From contig NZ_JACCKA010000086.1 in NCBI RefSeq assembly GCF_013425525.1, positions 1 through 64,000 of the forward strand: a stretch of 64,000 nucleotides of DNA, in the 5' to 3' direction. Positions 44,308 to 51,902 of the stretch are shown one piece after another. The notes below the pieces were generated by a model, which was given only the letters and a program-made list of their open reading frames with translations, did not search any database and was not told the DNA's origin. Both the position numbers and the translations under genes were made by a program. Source of the DNA: Luteimonas salinisoli (lineage in GTDB: Bacteria > Pseudomonadota > Gammaproteobacteria > Xanthomonadales > Xanthomonadaceae). Position 1 is the stretch's first letter. Every line of letters begins with the position of its first letter.

Positions 44308-46757
44308 ACACAGATTCGGGATCGATTGGTGCTGCGCCGGTCATGACCTCGCGTGATATTGTGGCGGGGCTGGGCGCAGCCCCCCGCGATCTGCTGGCAG
44401 CTTGTCTGGCGTTATTCGACGACAGCACCTTGCAACGTCGTATCGGCTTCCCGATGGGCCGCCTGTCGCCGAGCAAGATCAACATCGTTGCCGACCCAAC
44501 GGATGCAGAAGCGGCCGCGTCCATCAGAAGCACGACTCAAGCATGGCTGACTTCGCCGCTCTCGGACGACGCCTTGCGCGTGCTGTTGTGGATGTACCTG
44601 CGTGAGGCCTTCGCCCTGCTGCCCGTGACGTTCACTTCCTGTCGTTCTGCGGCAACGGCTGCGGACGACATGGTAGCGCGCGCTCTGCATTCCCTGCAGC
44701 CCAGCCGGGTAACGAAGTACGCGCAGGAGTGGGGACTGAAGAGCGCCAAGGAGGTGCCGGCCACGCTGGATGCCTTGGCCCGCAAGACGATGGAAGAACT
44801 GATGGCACCGTTTTTCAACGCTAACGATGCCAAATCAGTGCAGGCGCGCGAACGCCTGCTTTCCGAGGTCCGAGCCCGCGTTGGCCTGTTGCCGCCAGAA
44901 GACCGGGAACGGCTGATGCATGCAGTGGAGGCGGATGGCGTAAACGACGCCGCGCTGAGAAAAATCCTGCTCACCGGCGGCGGCTTGGGTGCCCTTGGCG
45001 CCAGTGTCAGCCTGGCCGGCTTCTCCGCTTACATCCTCGCTGCCCAGGCATCGGCCTTCATTCCGCTGGTAAGCGGGCCGGCGCTGGTTTCGGTGGTGGC
45101 TGTACTGTCCAACCCGATCACGATCATCGCGGCCACCGCCAGCGTGGGCTGGTGGGCCACGCGGTCGGCCAACCAGAAAGTGCGTGGCGCTGTCGGTGTG
45201 CGGGTCCTCTCGCTGCTCGCGCTCAATGGGTTGGAGGCGGGCGCCGCCGGTATCCGCGCGATGCTGGCTGCGTTTCCCAGTCTCGAAAAACTCGGCCAGA
45301 CGGGTGGCCTGGCGCCGGCTGTGCTGGGCGGGTACCGGACGGACTGGAACAGGATCGCCGCAGCAGGACGGAAGGCGACCGTGATCGACGATTCAGTCGT
45401 CAACGTCATGGAGCGGCCGACAGGGGTGGGCAGCGGTTCTGATCGGCTACGCGAGCTGATCGGCGAGCAGCGCGACACCGTCTTGCTGGCAGGCCTGACG
45501 CTGGGCGACATCGCCTACAACGCGTACAGCCTTGACCCCCTTGTGCTGGAGGCGGCGGACTTTTCCCGTATCGACGTACTGGACGACCCGGTGGCGTTCG
45601 CGGCGTTCGCACACCGCATCGAGTCCATGGACGCATCCGCCCATCTGGGGGCGGTCAGCAATCTGAAGGGCTACGTCGCGGAGCGGGTAGTTGCAGCCCG
45701 GCTCATCGAGCAGGGGCACGTGGTCGAGTTCCCGGCGGCGTCGAACGAGGCGGGATGGGATGTCGCGGTGGATGGCGTCAGGTTCCAGGTCAAGGACGTG
45801 GGCTCTCTGGCCGGTCTGCAGCAACACTTCGACAGTGGCTATGACTACCCGGTGATTGCCAACGCCGAAGTTGCCGACGAACTGGCCGCGCGTTCGGCCG
45901 ATGACCTGCCCGAATGGGCGGACCAGATCCATTTCGTGGAGGGGTACAGCAACGAGGTCGTCGAACACGTCACCCGGTCTTCATTCGAGGCCGGTGGCGA
46001 CATGCTGCACCCGGACGTGCCGCTGTTCACGCTGGTGCTGAGCGGCATCCGCAACCTCGAGCGAGTCAATCGAGATGAGATCACGGGAACGCAAGCTTTT
46101 CAGGAGGTGCTGCTCGACGGGGGTGCCCGGGCAGGACTGGCGGTTGCCGGCAATTATGTGGGCGTCGGCGTCGGTTTGCTGCTGTTCGGGCCTGCTGGTG
46201 CGCTGGTGCTGGGCGCGGTTATGCCCATTCTCAGCCAGCGGCAGTCCGGCCGGTTGAAGGGCAAGCTCGACGAGTTGCTTCAGGACGAGACGTATCGCAA
46301 GTGGGCCCAGGAGGCAGAACAGGCGACCGCTGCATTGGCCGGGTGTGCTGATGATGCGATCCGTGCAAAAGCCGAACTGCTGCGGGATCGGCAGCCGGCC
46401 GATTCCCAGGCTGTGGTGGCCCGCTATCTTCAGTGGCGGCTCGAGGACGAGCTGACCTTTCTTCGCGAAGCGCGACTCCGGTTGAAGGCAATGTGTGACG
46501 ACGAGACAGCTGCGGTGGAAGTTTCCGCGACCCGCCTCATGAGCTGGCTGACCACCAGCACGCTACACCCCTCGCTCTACCAGGCTGAACTCTCTGCTAT
46601 GTCGGAAGTGTTTGCGCACCGCCCATCCACTGCTGACCGGGTGACGGAGGTTTCGCACAAGGCTGCCGAGCGGACTGCATTGGCGGCCGGGAAGGCTGGC
46701 AAGGTGGTGGGTGACTGGTGGCGTGGCCTAGGCAATAACAACAAGCGAAAAGACTGA
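44304..46757 (+). CDS. Unrecognised membrane protein with PD-(D/E)XK-like nuclease signature, embedded in the type I RM operon
   Basis: No known family recognised. The 817-residue product has a helical N-terminus (1-215), a Gly/Ala-rich hydrophobic block (~222-285, two to three spans), and a second one (~609-643). Between them is a compact region with a restriction-endonuclease-like pattern: helix glutamate E460 (LKGYVAERVVAARLIEQGH), then GWDVAVDG (D486) and FQVK (Q495-K497). This is the E-x(n)-D-x(n)-Q-x-K arrangement of PD-(D/E)XK nucleases. The C-terminus is helical and charged. It starts inside the hsdS stop (ATGA) and ends one base before hsdM, so it is made with the RM enzyme. A membrane-tethered DNA-degrading or abortive effector is a plausible inference. 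Confidence 0.8.
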   Translation: MNTDSGSIGAAPVMTSRDIVAGLGAAPRDLLAACLALFDDSTLQRRIGFPMGRLSPSKINIVADPTDAEAAASIRSTTQAWLTSPLSDDALRVLLWMYLREAFALLPVTFTSCRSAATAADDMVARALHSLQPSRVTKYAQEWGLKSAKEVPATLDALARKTMEELMAPFFNANDAKSVQARERLLSEVRARVGLLPPEDRERLMHAVEADGVNDAALRKILLTGGGLGALGASVSLAGFSAYILAAQASAFIPLVSGPALVSVVAVLSNPITIIAATASVGWWATRSANQKVRGAVGVRVLSLLALNGLEAGAAGIRAMLAAFPSLEKLGQTGGLAPAVLGGYRTDWNRIAAAGRKATVIDDSVVNVMERPTGVGSGSDRLRELIGEQRDTVLLAGLTLGDIAYNAYSLDPLVLEAADFSRIDVLDDPVAFAAFAHRIESMDASAHLGAVSNLKGYVAERVVAARLIEQGHVVEFPAASNEAGWDVAVDGVRFQVKDVGSLAGLQQHFDSGYDYPVIANAEVADELAARSADDLPEWADQIHFVEGYSNEVVEHVTRSSFEAGGDMLHPDVPLFTLVLSGIRNLERVNRDEITGTQAFQEVLLDGGARAGLAVAGNYVGVGVGLLLFGPAGALVLGAVMPILSQRQSGRLKGKLDELLQDETYRKWAQEAEQATAALAGCADDAIRAKAELLRDRQPADSQAVVARYLQWRLEDELTFLREARLRLKAMCDDETAAVEVSATRLMSWLTTSTLHPSLYQAELSAMSEVFAHRPSTADRVTEVSHKAAERTALAAGKAGKVVGDWWRGLGNNNKRKD

Positions 46758-46758
46758 C

Positions 46759-48237
46759 ATGGCAAATGACTACACCTCCCTTGTATCCAAGGTCTGGAAC
46801 TTCGCGCACGTGCTGCGCGACCAGGGTATCGGGTACGGCGACTACGTCGAACAGATCACCTTCCTGCTGTTCCTGAAGATGGACGAAGAGCGCACCGAGC
46901 TCCTCGGCGAGCCGTCGGCCATCCCTGCAAAGTGGCGCTGGGCCAAGCTCGCACCGCTGGCTGGTGATGAGCTGGAACTGCAGTACCGCCACACGCTGGA
47001 AGCGTTGGCAAAGGAGAAGGGCCTGATCGGCACCATCTTCCGCAAAGCCCAGAACAAGCTCACCGACCCGGCCAAGCTCAAGCGCGTGGTGTCGCTGATC
47101 AACGGAGAGACCTGGATCGGCATCGGCGTGGACGTGAAGGGCGCGATCTACGAAGGTCTGCTGGAGAAGAACGCAGCCGAGGTGAAATCAGGTGCCGGGC
47201 AGTACTTCACGCCGCGCCCTCTGATCGACGTGATGGTGGAAGTCATTGACCCGCAGGTCGGTGAGAACGTGCACGACCCGGCCTGTGGCACCGGCGGATT
47301 CCTGCTGTCCGCATACGAACACATGAAGCCCAACGCGCAGGACCGCGCGCAGCAGCGAAAGCTGCGCGAGAAGTCCATCAGCGGTACGGACATCGTCGAC
47401 GAGGTGGTTCGGCTTTGCGCAATGAACATGTACCTGCATGGCATCGGCAACGGCGAGTCGCCGATCCGTGCTGGCGACGCGCTGGCATTCGATTCAGGCG
47501 ACCGCTATGACGTGATCCTGACCAACCCGCCCTTCGGCAAGAAGTCCAGTTACAAGGTGATTGGCGAGGACGGCGAAGTGGATACCGAGCGCGAGGACTA
47601 CGAGCGCGAGGACTTCAAATTCACCACTTCCAACAAGCAGCTCAACTTTCTGCAGCACATCATGACCATCATGCAGGGTGATGGCCGCGCCGCCGTGGTG
47701 CTGCCGGACAATGTGCTGTTCGAGGCCGGCAGCGCCGGCGAGGGCATCCGTCGCCGCCTGCTGGAACAGTTCGACTTCCACACCCTGGTGCGTCTGCCCA
47801 CCGGCATCTTCTATAAGCCCGGCGTCAAAGCCAACGTGTTGTTCTTTGACAAGCACCCTCCACGCGCAGACCGTAAGCCGAACACCAAGGCGCTGTGGAT
47901 CTACGACTTCCGGACAAACCTGCACTTCACCCTGAAGAAGAATCCGCTCAAACTATCCGATCTGGGCGATTTTAGGGATTGCTACAAGGCAGGCAACCGA
48001 AGCAAGCGCAAGGAAACCGAACGCTTTCGCAAGTTTGATGTCGCCGACCTACTCAAACGGGACAAGCTCAACCTCGACATCTTTTGGCTCAAGGACGACA
48101 GCCTAGACGACATCGATAGCCTGCCTCCGCCCGACGTGATCGCAATGGATATCGTCGAGAGCCTGCAGGCCGCGCTGGAGGGGTTTCAGTCCGTTGCAGA
48201 TGAGCTGGCGAAACCAATCGCTAGAGAGGGGGCGTGA
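46759..48237 (+). CDS. hsdM: Type I restriction-modification methyltransferase subunit M
   Basis: A 492-residue N6-adenine methyltransferase. An N-terminal HsdM helical domain (1-~130) precedes the catalytic domain with motif I DPACGTGGFL (~173-182) and motif IV NPPF (256-259). With HsdS it methylates the bipartite target to protect self DNA. It begins two bases after the preceding gene's stop and overlaps the DUF262 gene (GTGA). Length and motifs are normal. In the region 46.8-48.2 kb GC is intermediate. Confidence 0.95.
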   Translation: MANDYTSLVSKVWNFAHVLRDQGIGYGDYVEQITFLLFLKMDEERTELLGEPSAIPAKWRWAKLAPLAGDELELQYRHTLEALAKEKGLIGTIFRKAQNKLTDPAKLKRVVSLINGETWIGIGVDVKGAIYEGLLEKNAAEVKSGAGQYFTPRPLIDVMVEVIDPQVGENVHDPACGTGGFLLSAYEHMKPNAQDRAQQRKLREKSISGTDIVDEVVRLCAMNMYLHGIGNGESPIRAGDALAFDSGDRYDVILTNPPFGKKSSYKVIGEDGEVDTEREDYEREDFKFTTSNKQLNFLQHIMTIMQGDGRAAVVLPDNVLFEAGSAGEGIRRRLLEQFDFHTLVRLPTGIFYKPGVKANVLFFDKHPPRADRKPNTKALWIYDFRTNLHFTLKKNPLKLSDLGDFRDCYKAGNRSKRKETERFRKFDVADLLKRDKLNLDIFWLKDDSLDDIDSLPPPDVIAMDIVESLQAALEGFQSVADELAKPIAREGA

Positions 48238-49904
48238 CAATGGAAGCGGCACCGGTCAACATTATTCAGTACTTCGATGGTTCAAAACAGGGACTTATCC
48301 CGTTATTCCAGAGGCCCTACTCATGGGAGCCACGTGACTGGAACACCCTCTGGGACGATCTTATGGCCCAATACGCCCCGGACGATCGAGCTTCGCACTT
48401 CATGGGAGCTATCGTGACAGTGCCAGTGAAATCGGTGCCCGTTGGCGTCGGGAAGCACCTAGTGATCGACGGTCAGCAGCGGCTGACAACCCTGTCGTTG
48501 TTGTTGGCGGCCATTCGGGACAAGGCGGCCTCTGAGAACGATGCGCCCACGGAAGGGATCATCGGTGATTTTCTGACCAACCGACACTATCAGGCTCCGG
48601 ACGACCTGAAGCTGGTGCCCACGCAAGTTGATCGGGCAGCCTATAACGCGGTGGTCTCTCGCAAGGATCTCGCAGCGCACGAGGAAACGCGCGTTGTTCA
48701 AGCGTATCGCCATTTTCTCGGCAAGATGGACGGTATGGATGACGAAGGGAATCCGCTCTCCACGAGGGAGATCCTAGCGACGATCCAGCAGGCCCTGCAG
48801 GTCGTGATGATCAATCTGGGCGAGTCTGACGATCCGTACCTGATCTTCGAGAGTCTCAACCACAAGGGTAAGCCGTTGAATCAGGCTGATCTGGTTCGCA
48901 ACTATGTGTTGATGCGTTTCCAGCATTCCACAGCGGCCGGCGGTGAACAGGAAGTCGCCTATGAAGATCTATGGCGCCCTATGGAGGCGCTGTTGGACGC
49001 ATCGATGCCGGAGTTCCTACGGCACTACGGTATGCGGGGCGGGCGCAACGTGCGAAAGGGCGATATTTACACCGCTTGTAAGGCGGAGTTCGAGAAGCTC
49101 AAGGATGTCGACGGCGTACGTTGGCGGCTCCAGGAGATGAAGCGCTCAGCAGAGGACTACGCGACCTTCATTGACCCTGACGACGAGTCGAGTGAGTCGC
49201 TTCGTCGAGGGCTCCGGGCGATCCTCGAGCTGGACTCGACCGTGTTTTATCCCCTGCTGATCCGGCTATATCAGAACCGCCGAGATGGCGTGATCAATGA
49301 TGACGACTTGGCAAAGGCGCTGGCGACGCTTGAGTCATTCTATGTTCGGCGTTCTGTTTGTGGTGTACCCACAAACGCGCTGAACAAGATGACGCTTGAG
49401 CTATGTACTAACCTACCGGAGGCGCAGCCGCATGTCTGGCTGAGGGAGCGGTTACAGGGCGGCTCTGGCAGCAGGCGATGGCCGGGGGATGACGAGTTCC
49501 GCGAAGCGTTGCTAACCCAACGCTTGTACCCTCGCCGAAAGCTCGCGCGTTTCGTGCTAGACGCATTGGAACGTGCGCATAAGCACAAGGAGCCGGTGGA
49601 TGTTTCCAGTTCAACCATGGAACACGTAATGCCCCAAGCGTTGACCGATCCTTGGAAGAATGACTTGGGTCCTGACTATGTCTCGATCCACGAACGCTGG
49701 CTCGACACCCTCGGAAATCTGACGTTGACGGGCTACAACTCTGAGCTCGGCAATCTTCCCTTCTCCACCAAGAAGGAGAAGCTGCGAAACACTCATCTGG
49801 AGTTGAGTCGAGACATTCTTGAAGCAGAAGTGTGGACACAAGAAGAGATTTCTGCGCGCGGACGTCGTCTAGGGGAGATGGCAGTGGCCTGCTGGCCACA
49901 GTGA
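48234..49904 (+). CDS. DUF262-DUF1524 protein (GmrSD-like modification-dependent nuclease)
   Basis: A 556-residue two-domain protein. The N-terminal DUF262 has IPLFQRPYSWEP (~22-33) and the ParB-like nucleotide motif DGQQR (79-83). The C-terminal DUF1524 is an HNH-type nuclease domain whose catalytic His lies in SSTMEHVMPQ (H464), with the NLTLTGYNSELGN block after it. This is the GmrSD fusion type, in which NTP hydrolysis controls cleavage of modified phage DNA. It starts at GTG overlapping the hsdM stop (GTGA), with an ATG two codons later. GC is low for this genome. It gives the operon a second, modification-directed defence layer. Confidence 0.9.
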   Translation: MTMEAAPVNIIQYFDGSKQGLIPLFQRPYSWEPRDWNTLWDDLMAQYAPDDRASHFMGAIVTVPVKSVPVGVGKHLVIDGQQRLTTLSLLLAAIRDKAASENDAPTEGIIGDFLTNRHYQAPDDLKLVPTQVDRAAYNAVVSRKDLAAHEETRVVQAYRHFLGKMDGMDDEGNPLSTREILATIQQALQVVMINLGESDDPYLIFESLNHKGKPLNQADLVRNYVLMRFQHSTAAGGEQEVAYEDLWRPMEALLDASMPEFLRHYGMRGGRNVRKGDIYTACKAEFEKLKDVDGVRWRLQEMKRSAEDYATFIDPDDESSESLRRGLRAILELDSTVFYPLLIRLYQNRRDGVINDDDLAKALATLESFYVRRSVCGVPTNALNKMTLELCTNLPEAQPHVWLRERLQGGSGSRRWPGDDEFREALLTQRLYPRRKLARFVLDALERAHKHKEPVDVSSSTMEHVMPQALTDPWKNDLGPDYVSIHERWLDTLGNLTLTGYNSELGNLPFSTKKEKLRNTHLELSRDILEAEVWTQEEISARGRRLGEMAVACWPQ

Positions 49905-50083
49905 TCGTACGCTACTAGAAAGTTTGCTGCGCCAGGATCGCGTGTCGCGCGACAACTAGCGAGATGGCCGCGTTCTGGCGCGGCCCTTTCCGCGGCGTCG
50001 TGGTGATACGGCATCGAACTCTTGAAGTCGCCTTCCGCTTCCAGTGAGGCAACTTCGCGGCCGAACACGTAGACCGGACGGGC

Positions 50084-50320
50084 TCACGCACCACCACCGC
50101 GCTCAGAGCGGCGAGGCGCGTCCCGCGAGCGAAACGCCCGGATTGTGCCGAACTGGAGTTCCACGCCTAGTACAACCTGCAGGGGCAAGAGTTTGCGGGA
50201 GCCGAGTTCGGCCCGCTTGCCGCGCTCGAGTCGTGACAGAGACTCCGGAGGAATGCCGGCGAGGGCAGCGACCGTTTGTACCGCAACGAGCGGATCGGGC
50301 GTGAGATCTCGGGCGTTCGG
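50084..50320 (-). pseudogene. Degenerate XRE-type helix-turn-helix protein fragment
   Basis: On the minus strand the translation contains AGIPPESLSRLERGKRAELG followed by SRKLLPLQVVLGVELQF. This closely follows the helix-turn-helix and C-terminal strand of short XRE repressors of the HipB type. The first HTH helix is replaced by sequence that does not resemble the family, and the 3' end runs into a basic tail, so it is probably a remnant. The start is uncertain. It points away from the HEPN/MNT pair and lies just after the defence operon. Confidence 0.4.
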
Positions 50321-50353
50321 CCGGAGTGCTCGGCTGACGGCAGTTGCTTGATG

Positions 50354-50389
50354 TTGCCATACGGGCAACAATCATTGCCGAATGAGCAA
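50354..50389 (+). promoter_or_regulatory. Two phased operator half-palindromes at the start of the MNT gene
   Basis: TTGCC-ATACG-GGCAA (50354-50368) and TTGCC-GAATG-AGCAA (50375-50389) are near-identical interrupted palindromes. Their centres are 21 bp apart, two helical turns. The second overlaps the ATG at 50382. This geometry suits cooperative binding by the winged-helix MNT protein encoded immediately downstream, giving autorepression. Confidence 0.6.
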
Positions 50390-51011
50390 CAACACCGCCC
50401 TGATGAATCTCCTCTTCGGCCAGGCCCGCCAGGCGGTGCTGGCCGTGCTGCTGCTGCAGCCGGAGGCGAGCTTCCATCTGCGCGAACTGGCGCGGCTGAC
50501 CGGCAGCCATGCCGGCACCCTCGGACGGGAGCTGGACAAGCTGGTTGCCGCCGGACTGGTGCTGCGCCGCGAGCAGGGCAACCAGGTGCGCTACCAGGCC
50601 GATCGGGCGTCCGCGCTCTACGGCGAGCTGGCAGCAATGTTCCGCAAGACCCATGGTGCCGTACCTGTGCTGCGAGAGGCGCTCGCGCCCCTGGCGCCTG
50701 CCCTCAAGGCAGCCTGGATCTTCGGCTCGGTGGCCCGGGGTGCGGAGGTGGCGGGGAGCGATGTCGACCTGTTCGTGATCGGGGAAGCGGGGTTCGCGGA
50801 CGTGGTCCGGGCCATCCACCCGGCGCAGGCGGAGCTGGGTCGGGAGATCAATCCCGTGGTGTATTCGGCCACGGAGTTCAGGCGGAAGCTGGCAGCGGGC
50901 GATGCATTCGCCAGGCAGCTGTTGGACGGACCGAAGCTGATGGTGATCGGAGACAAGGATGACATTGGAGAACCTGCTGGCGATCCGCCGGCTGCAGCCG
51001 CACACGGCTGA
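50382..51011 (+). CDS. Winged-helix nucleotidyltransferase (MNT-type antitoxin)
   Basis: A 209-residue protein. An N-terminal winged helix-turn-helix (~15-85; LRELARLTGSHAGTLGRELD) is fused to a minimal nucleotidyltransferase with the active-site pattern GSVARGAEVAGSDVDLFV (GSx10DxD). MNT antitoxins in MntA/HepT modules AMPylate their HEPN toxin. It overlaps the HEPN gene by 53 bases in another frame. Two phased palindromes at its start suggest self-regulation. Confidence 0.85.
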   Translation: MSNNTALMNLLFGQARQAVLAVLLLQPEASFHLRELARLTGSHAGTLGRELDKLVAAGLVLRREQGNQVRYQADRASALYGELAAMFRKTHGAVPVLREALAPLAPALKAAWIFGSVARGAEVAGSDVDLFVIGEAGFADVVRAIHPAQAELGREINPVVYSATEFRRKLAAGDAFARQLLDGPKLMVIGDKDDIGEPAGDPPAAAAHG

Positions 51012-51408
51012 TCCTGCGGCGATCCGGAAGCTGCTGGAGGCGGCTCGCCGCAACTTGGCCGATGCGCGGGTGGACCGCATCAGCCCCGACAACCGTTTCG
51101 ATGCGGCATACAAATGCGTGATGCAGTGCGCGATGCTCGGGCTGTGGGTACGGGGCTACCGCACCTCCACCAGCCAGCCGGGCCACCACCAGACGGCGAT
51201 CCAGTGCCTGGGACATACGATGGGCGTGGCCAGGGATGACATCATCGTGCTCGACGCCTTGCGCCGGCAGCGCAATGTGACCGACTACGAGGGCGATCCG
51301 GTGTCGGAGGCCACGCTGGCAGAAGCCCTGGTGCAAGCGGCGAAGCTTCTGGCGCATACCGAAACCTGGCTGCGCGCGAACCGTCCCGACGCGATTGGGG
51401 ATAGATGA
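50959..51408 (+). CDS. HEPN-domain toxin partner of the MNT protein
   Basis: A 149-residue helical HEPN protein. The conserved helix VMQCAMLGLWVRGYRTST and the RNase-like motif RQRNVTDY (Rx4-Y type, with RN conserved) at ~103-109 match HEPN toxins of MNT/HEPN modules, which cleave RNA. The gene overlaps the MNT gene by 53 bases, so the two are co-translated. The Tyr in place of the canonical His in the Rx4-6H motif is seen in the DUF86/HepT-related group. Confidence 0.8.
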   Translation: MTLENLLAIRRLQPHTADPAAIRKLLEAARRNLADARVDRISPDNRFDAAYKCVMQCAMLGLWVRGYRTSTSQPGHHQTAIQCLGHTMGVARDDIIVLDALRRQRNVTDYEGDPVSEATLAEALVQAAKLLAHTETWLRANRPDAIGDR

Positions 51409-51693
51409 ATGAGCACGATCACCATCCGCCTGCCCGAGGAACTGAAGGCCCGCCTCGCCCGCGCGACGAAGGCGGCCGGCACCACTTCACAAGCCTTCAT
51501 TCTGGAAGCGATCGCCGAGAAGATCACGCTGGCCGAGCAGCGCGCCGATTTCCATGCGGTTGCAGAGCAACGCTATGCGCAGTTCCTGGAGACCGGGGAG
51601 GCCATCCCGTGGGAGGAGGTACGCACCTTGCTGAAGCAACGCATCGCAGGGATGCGCGTTGAGCGGCTAGCGGCCAGGAAACTGACCAGGTAG
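51409..51693 (+). CDS. Ribbon-helix-helix antitoxin without an adjacent toxin
   Basis: A 94-residue protein starting STITIRLPEELKARLARATK. This is a textbook CopG/ParD ribbon-helix-helix DNA-binding start, followed by a helical tail (EQRYAQFLETGEAIPWEEVR) typical of antitoxins. It starts one base after the HEPN stop (ATGAATGA), in the same transcript. No RelE/ParE-like frame follows in the ~200 bases to the next gene, so it is an orphan or serves the HEPN toxin. Confidence 0.85.
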   Translation: MSTITIRLPEELKARLARATKAAGTTSQAFILEAIAEKITLAEQRADFHAVAEQRYAQFLETGEAIPWEEVRTLLKQRIAGMRVERLAARKLTR

Positions 51694-51828
51694 GGTGGAG
51701 CCCGTCCGGCTGGCGCGCGTTTCGCTATGGATGTGAGCTGAATACTTCCGTTATTCGGCTCATGTGCACTTCACCGCCCTTGGTCAGTGCCTCTCGGCCG
51801 GTGTCCTGACCTGCTGCCCTCACCCCTG

Positions 51829-51854
51829 CCCCTCTCCCGCAAGCGGGAGAGGGG
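51829..51854. repeat. Perfect 12-bp intergenic hairpin (CCCCTCTCCCGC type)
   Basis: CCCCTCTCCCGC-AA-GCGGGAGAGGGG is a perfect 12-base stem with a 2-base loop, between the convergent antitoxin and diguanylate cyclase genes. No T-run follows. Hairpins of exactly this composition are a common dispersed repeat in xanthomonads and pseudomonads, and a convergent position suits a bidirectional terminator. Confidence 0.65.
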
Positions 51855-51902
51855 TGGGGCGGGCTCGGTTCGGTTCGGTCGTCCACCAGTGTGGGGGGCT
51901 TG

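Noticed and set aside
40028-51693. Prophage or integrative element
   Set aside because: No integrase, phage structural gene, tRNA-flanking repeat or att-like direct repeat was seen; low GC and defence content alone do not prove mobility.
51829-51854. CRISPR repeat
   Set aside because: Only one perfect hairpin, with no regularly spaced copies or spacers.
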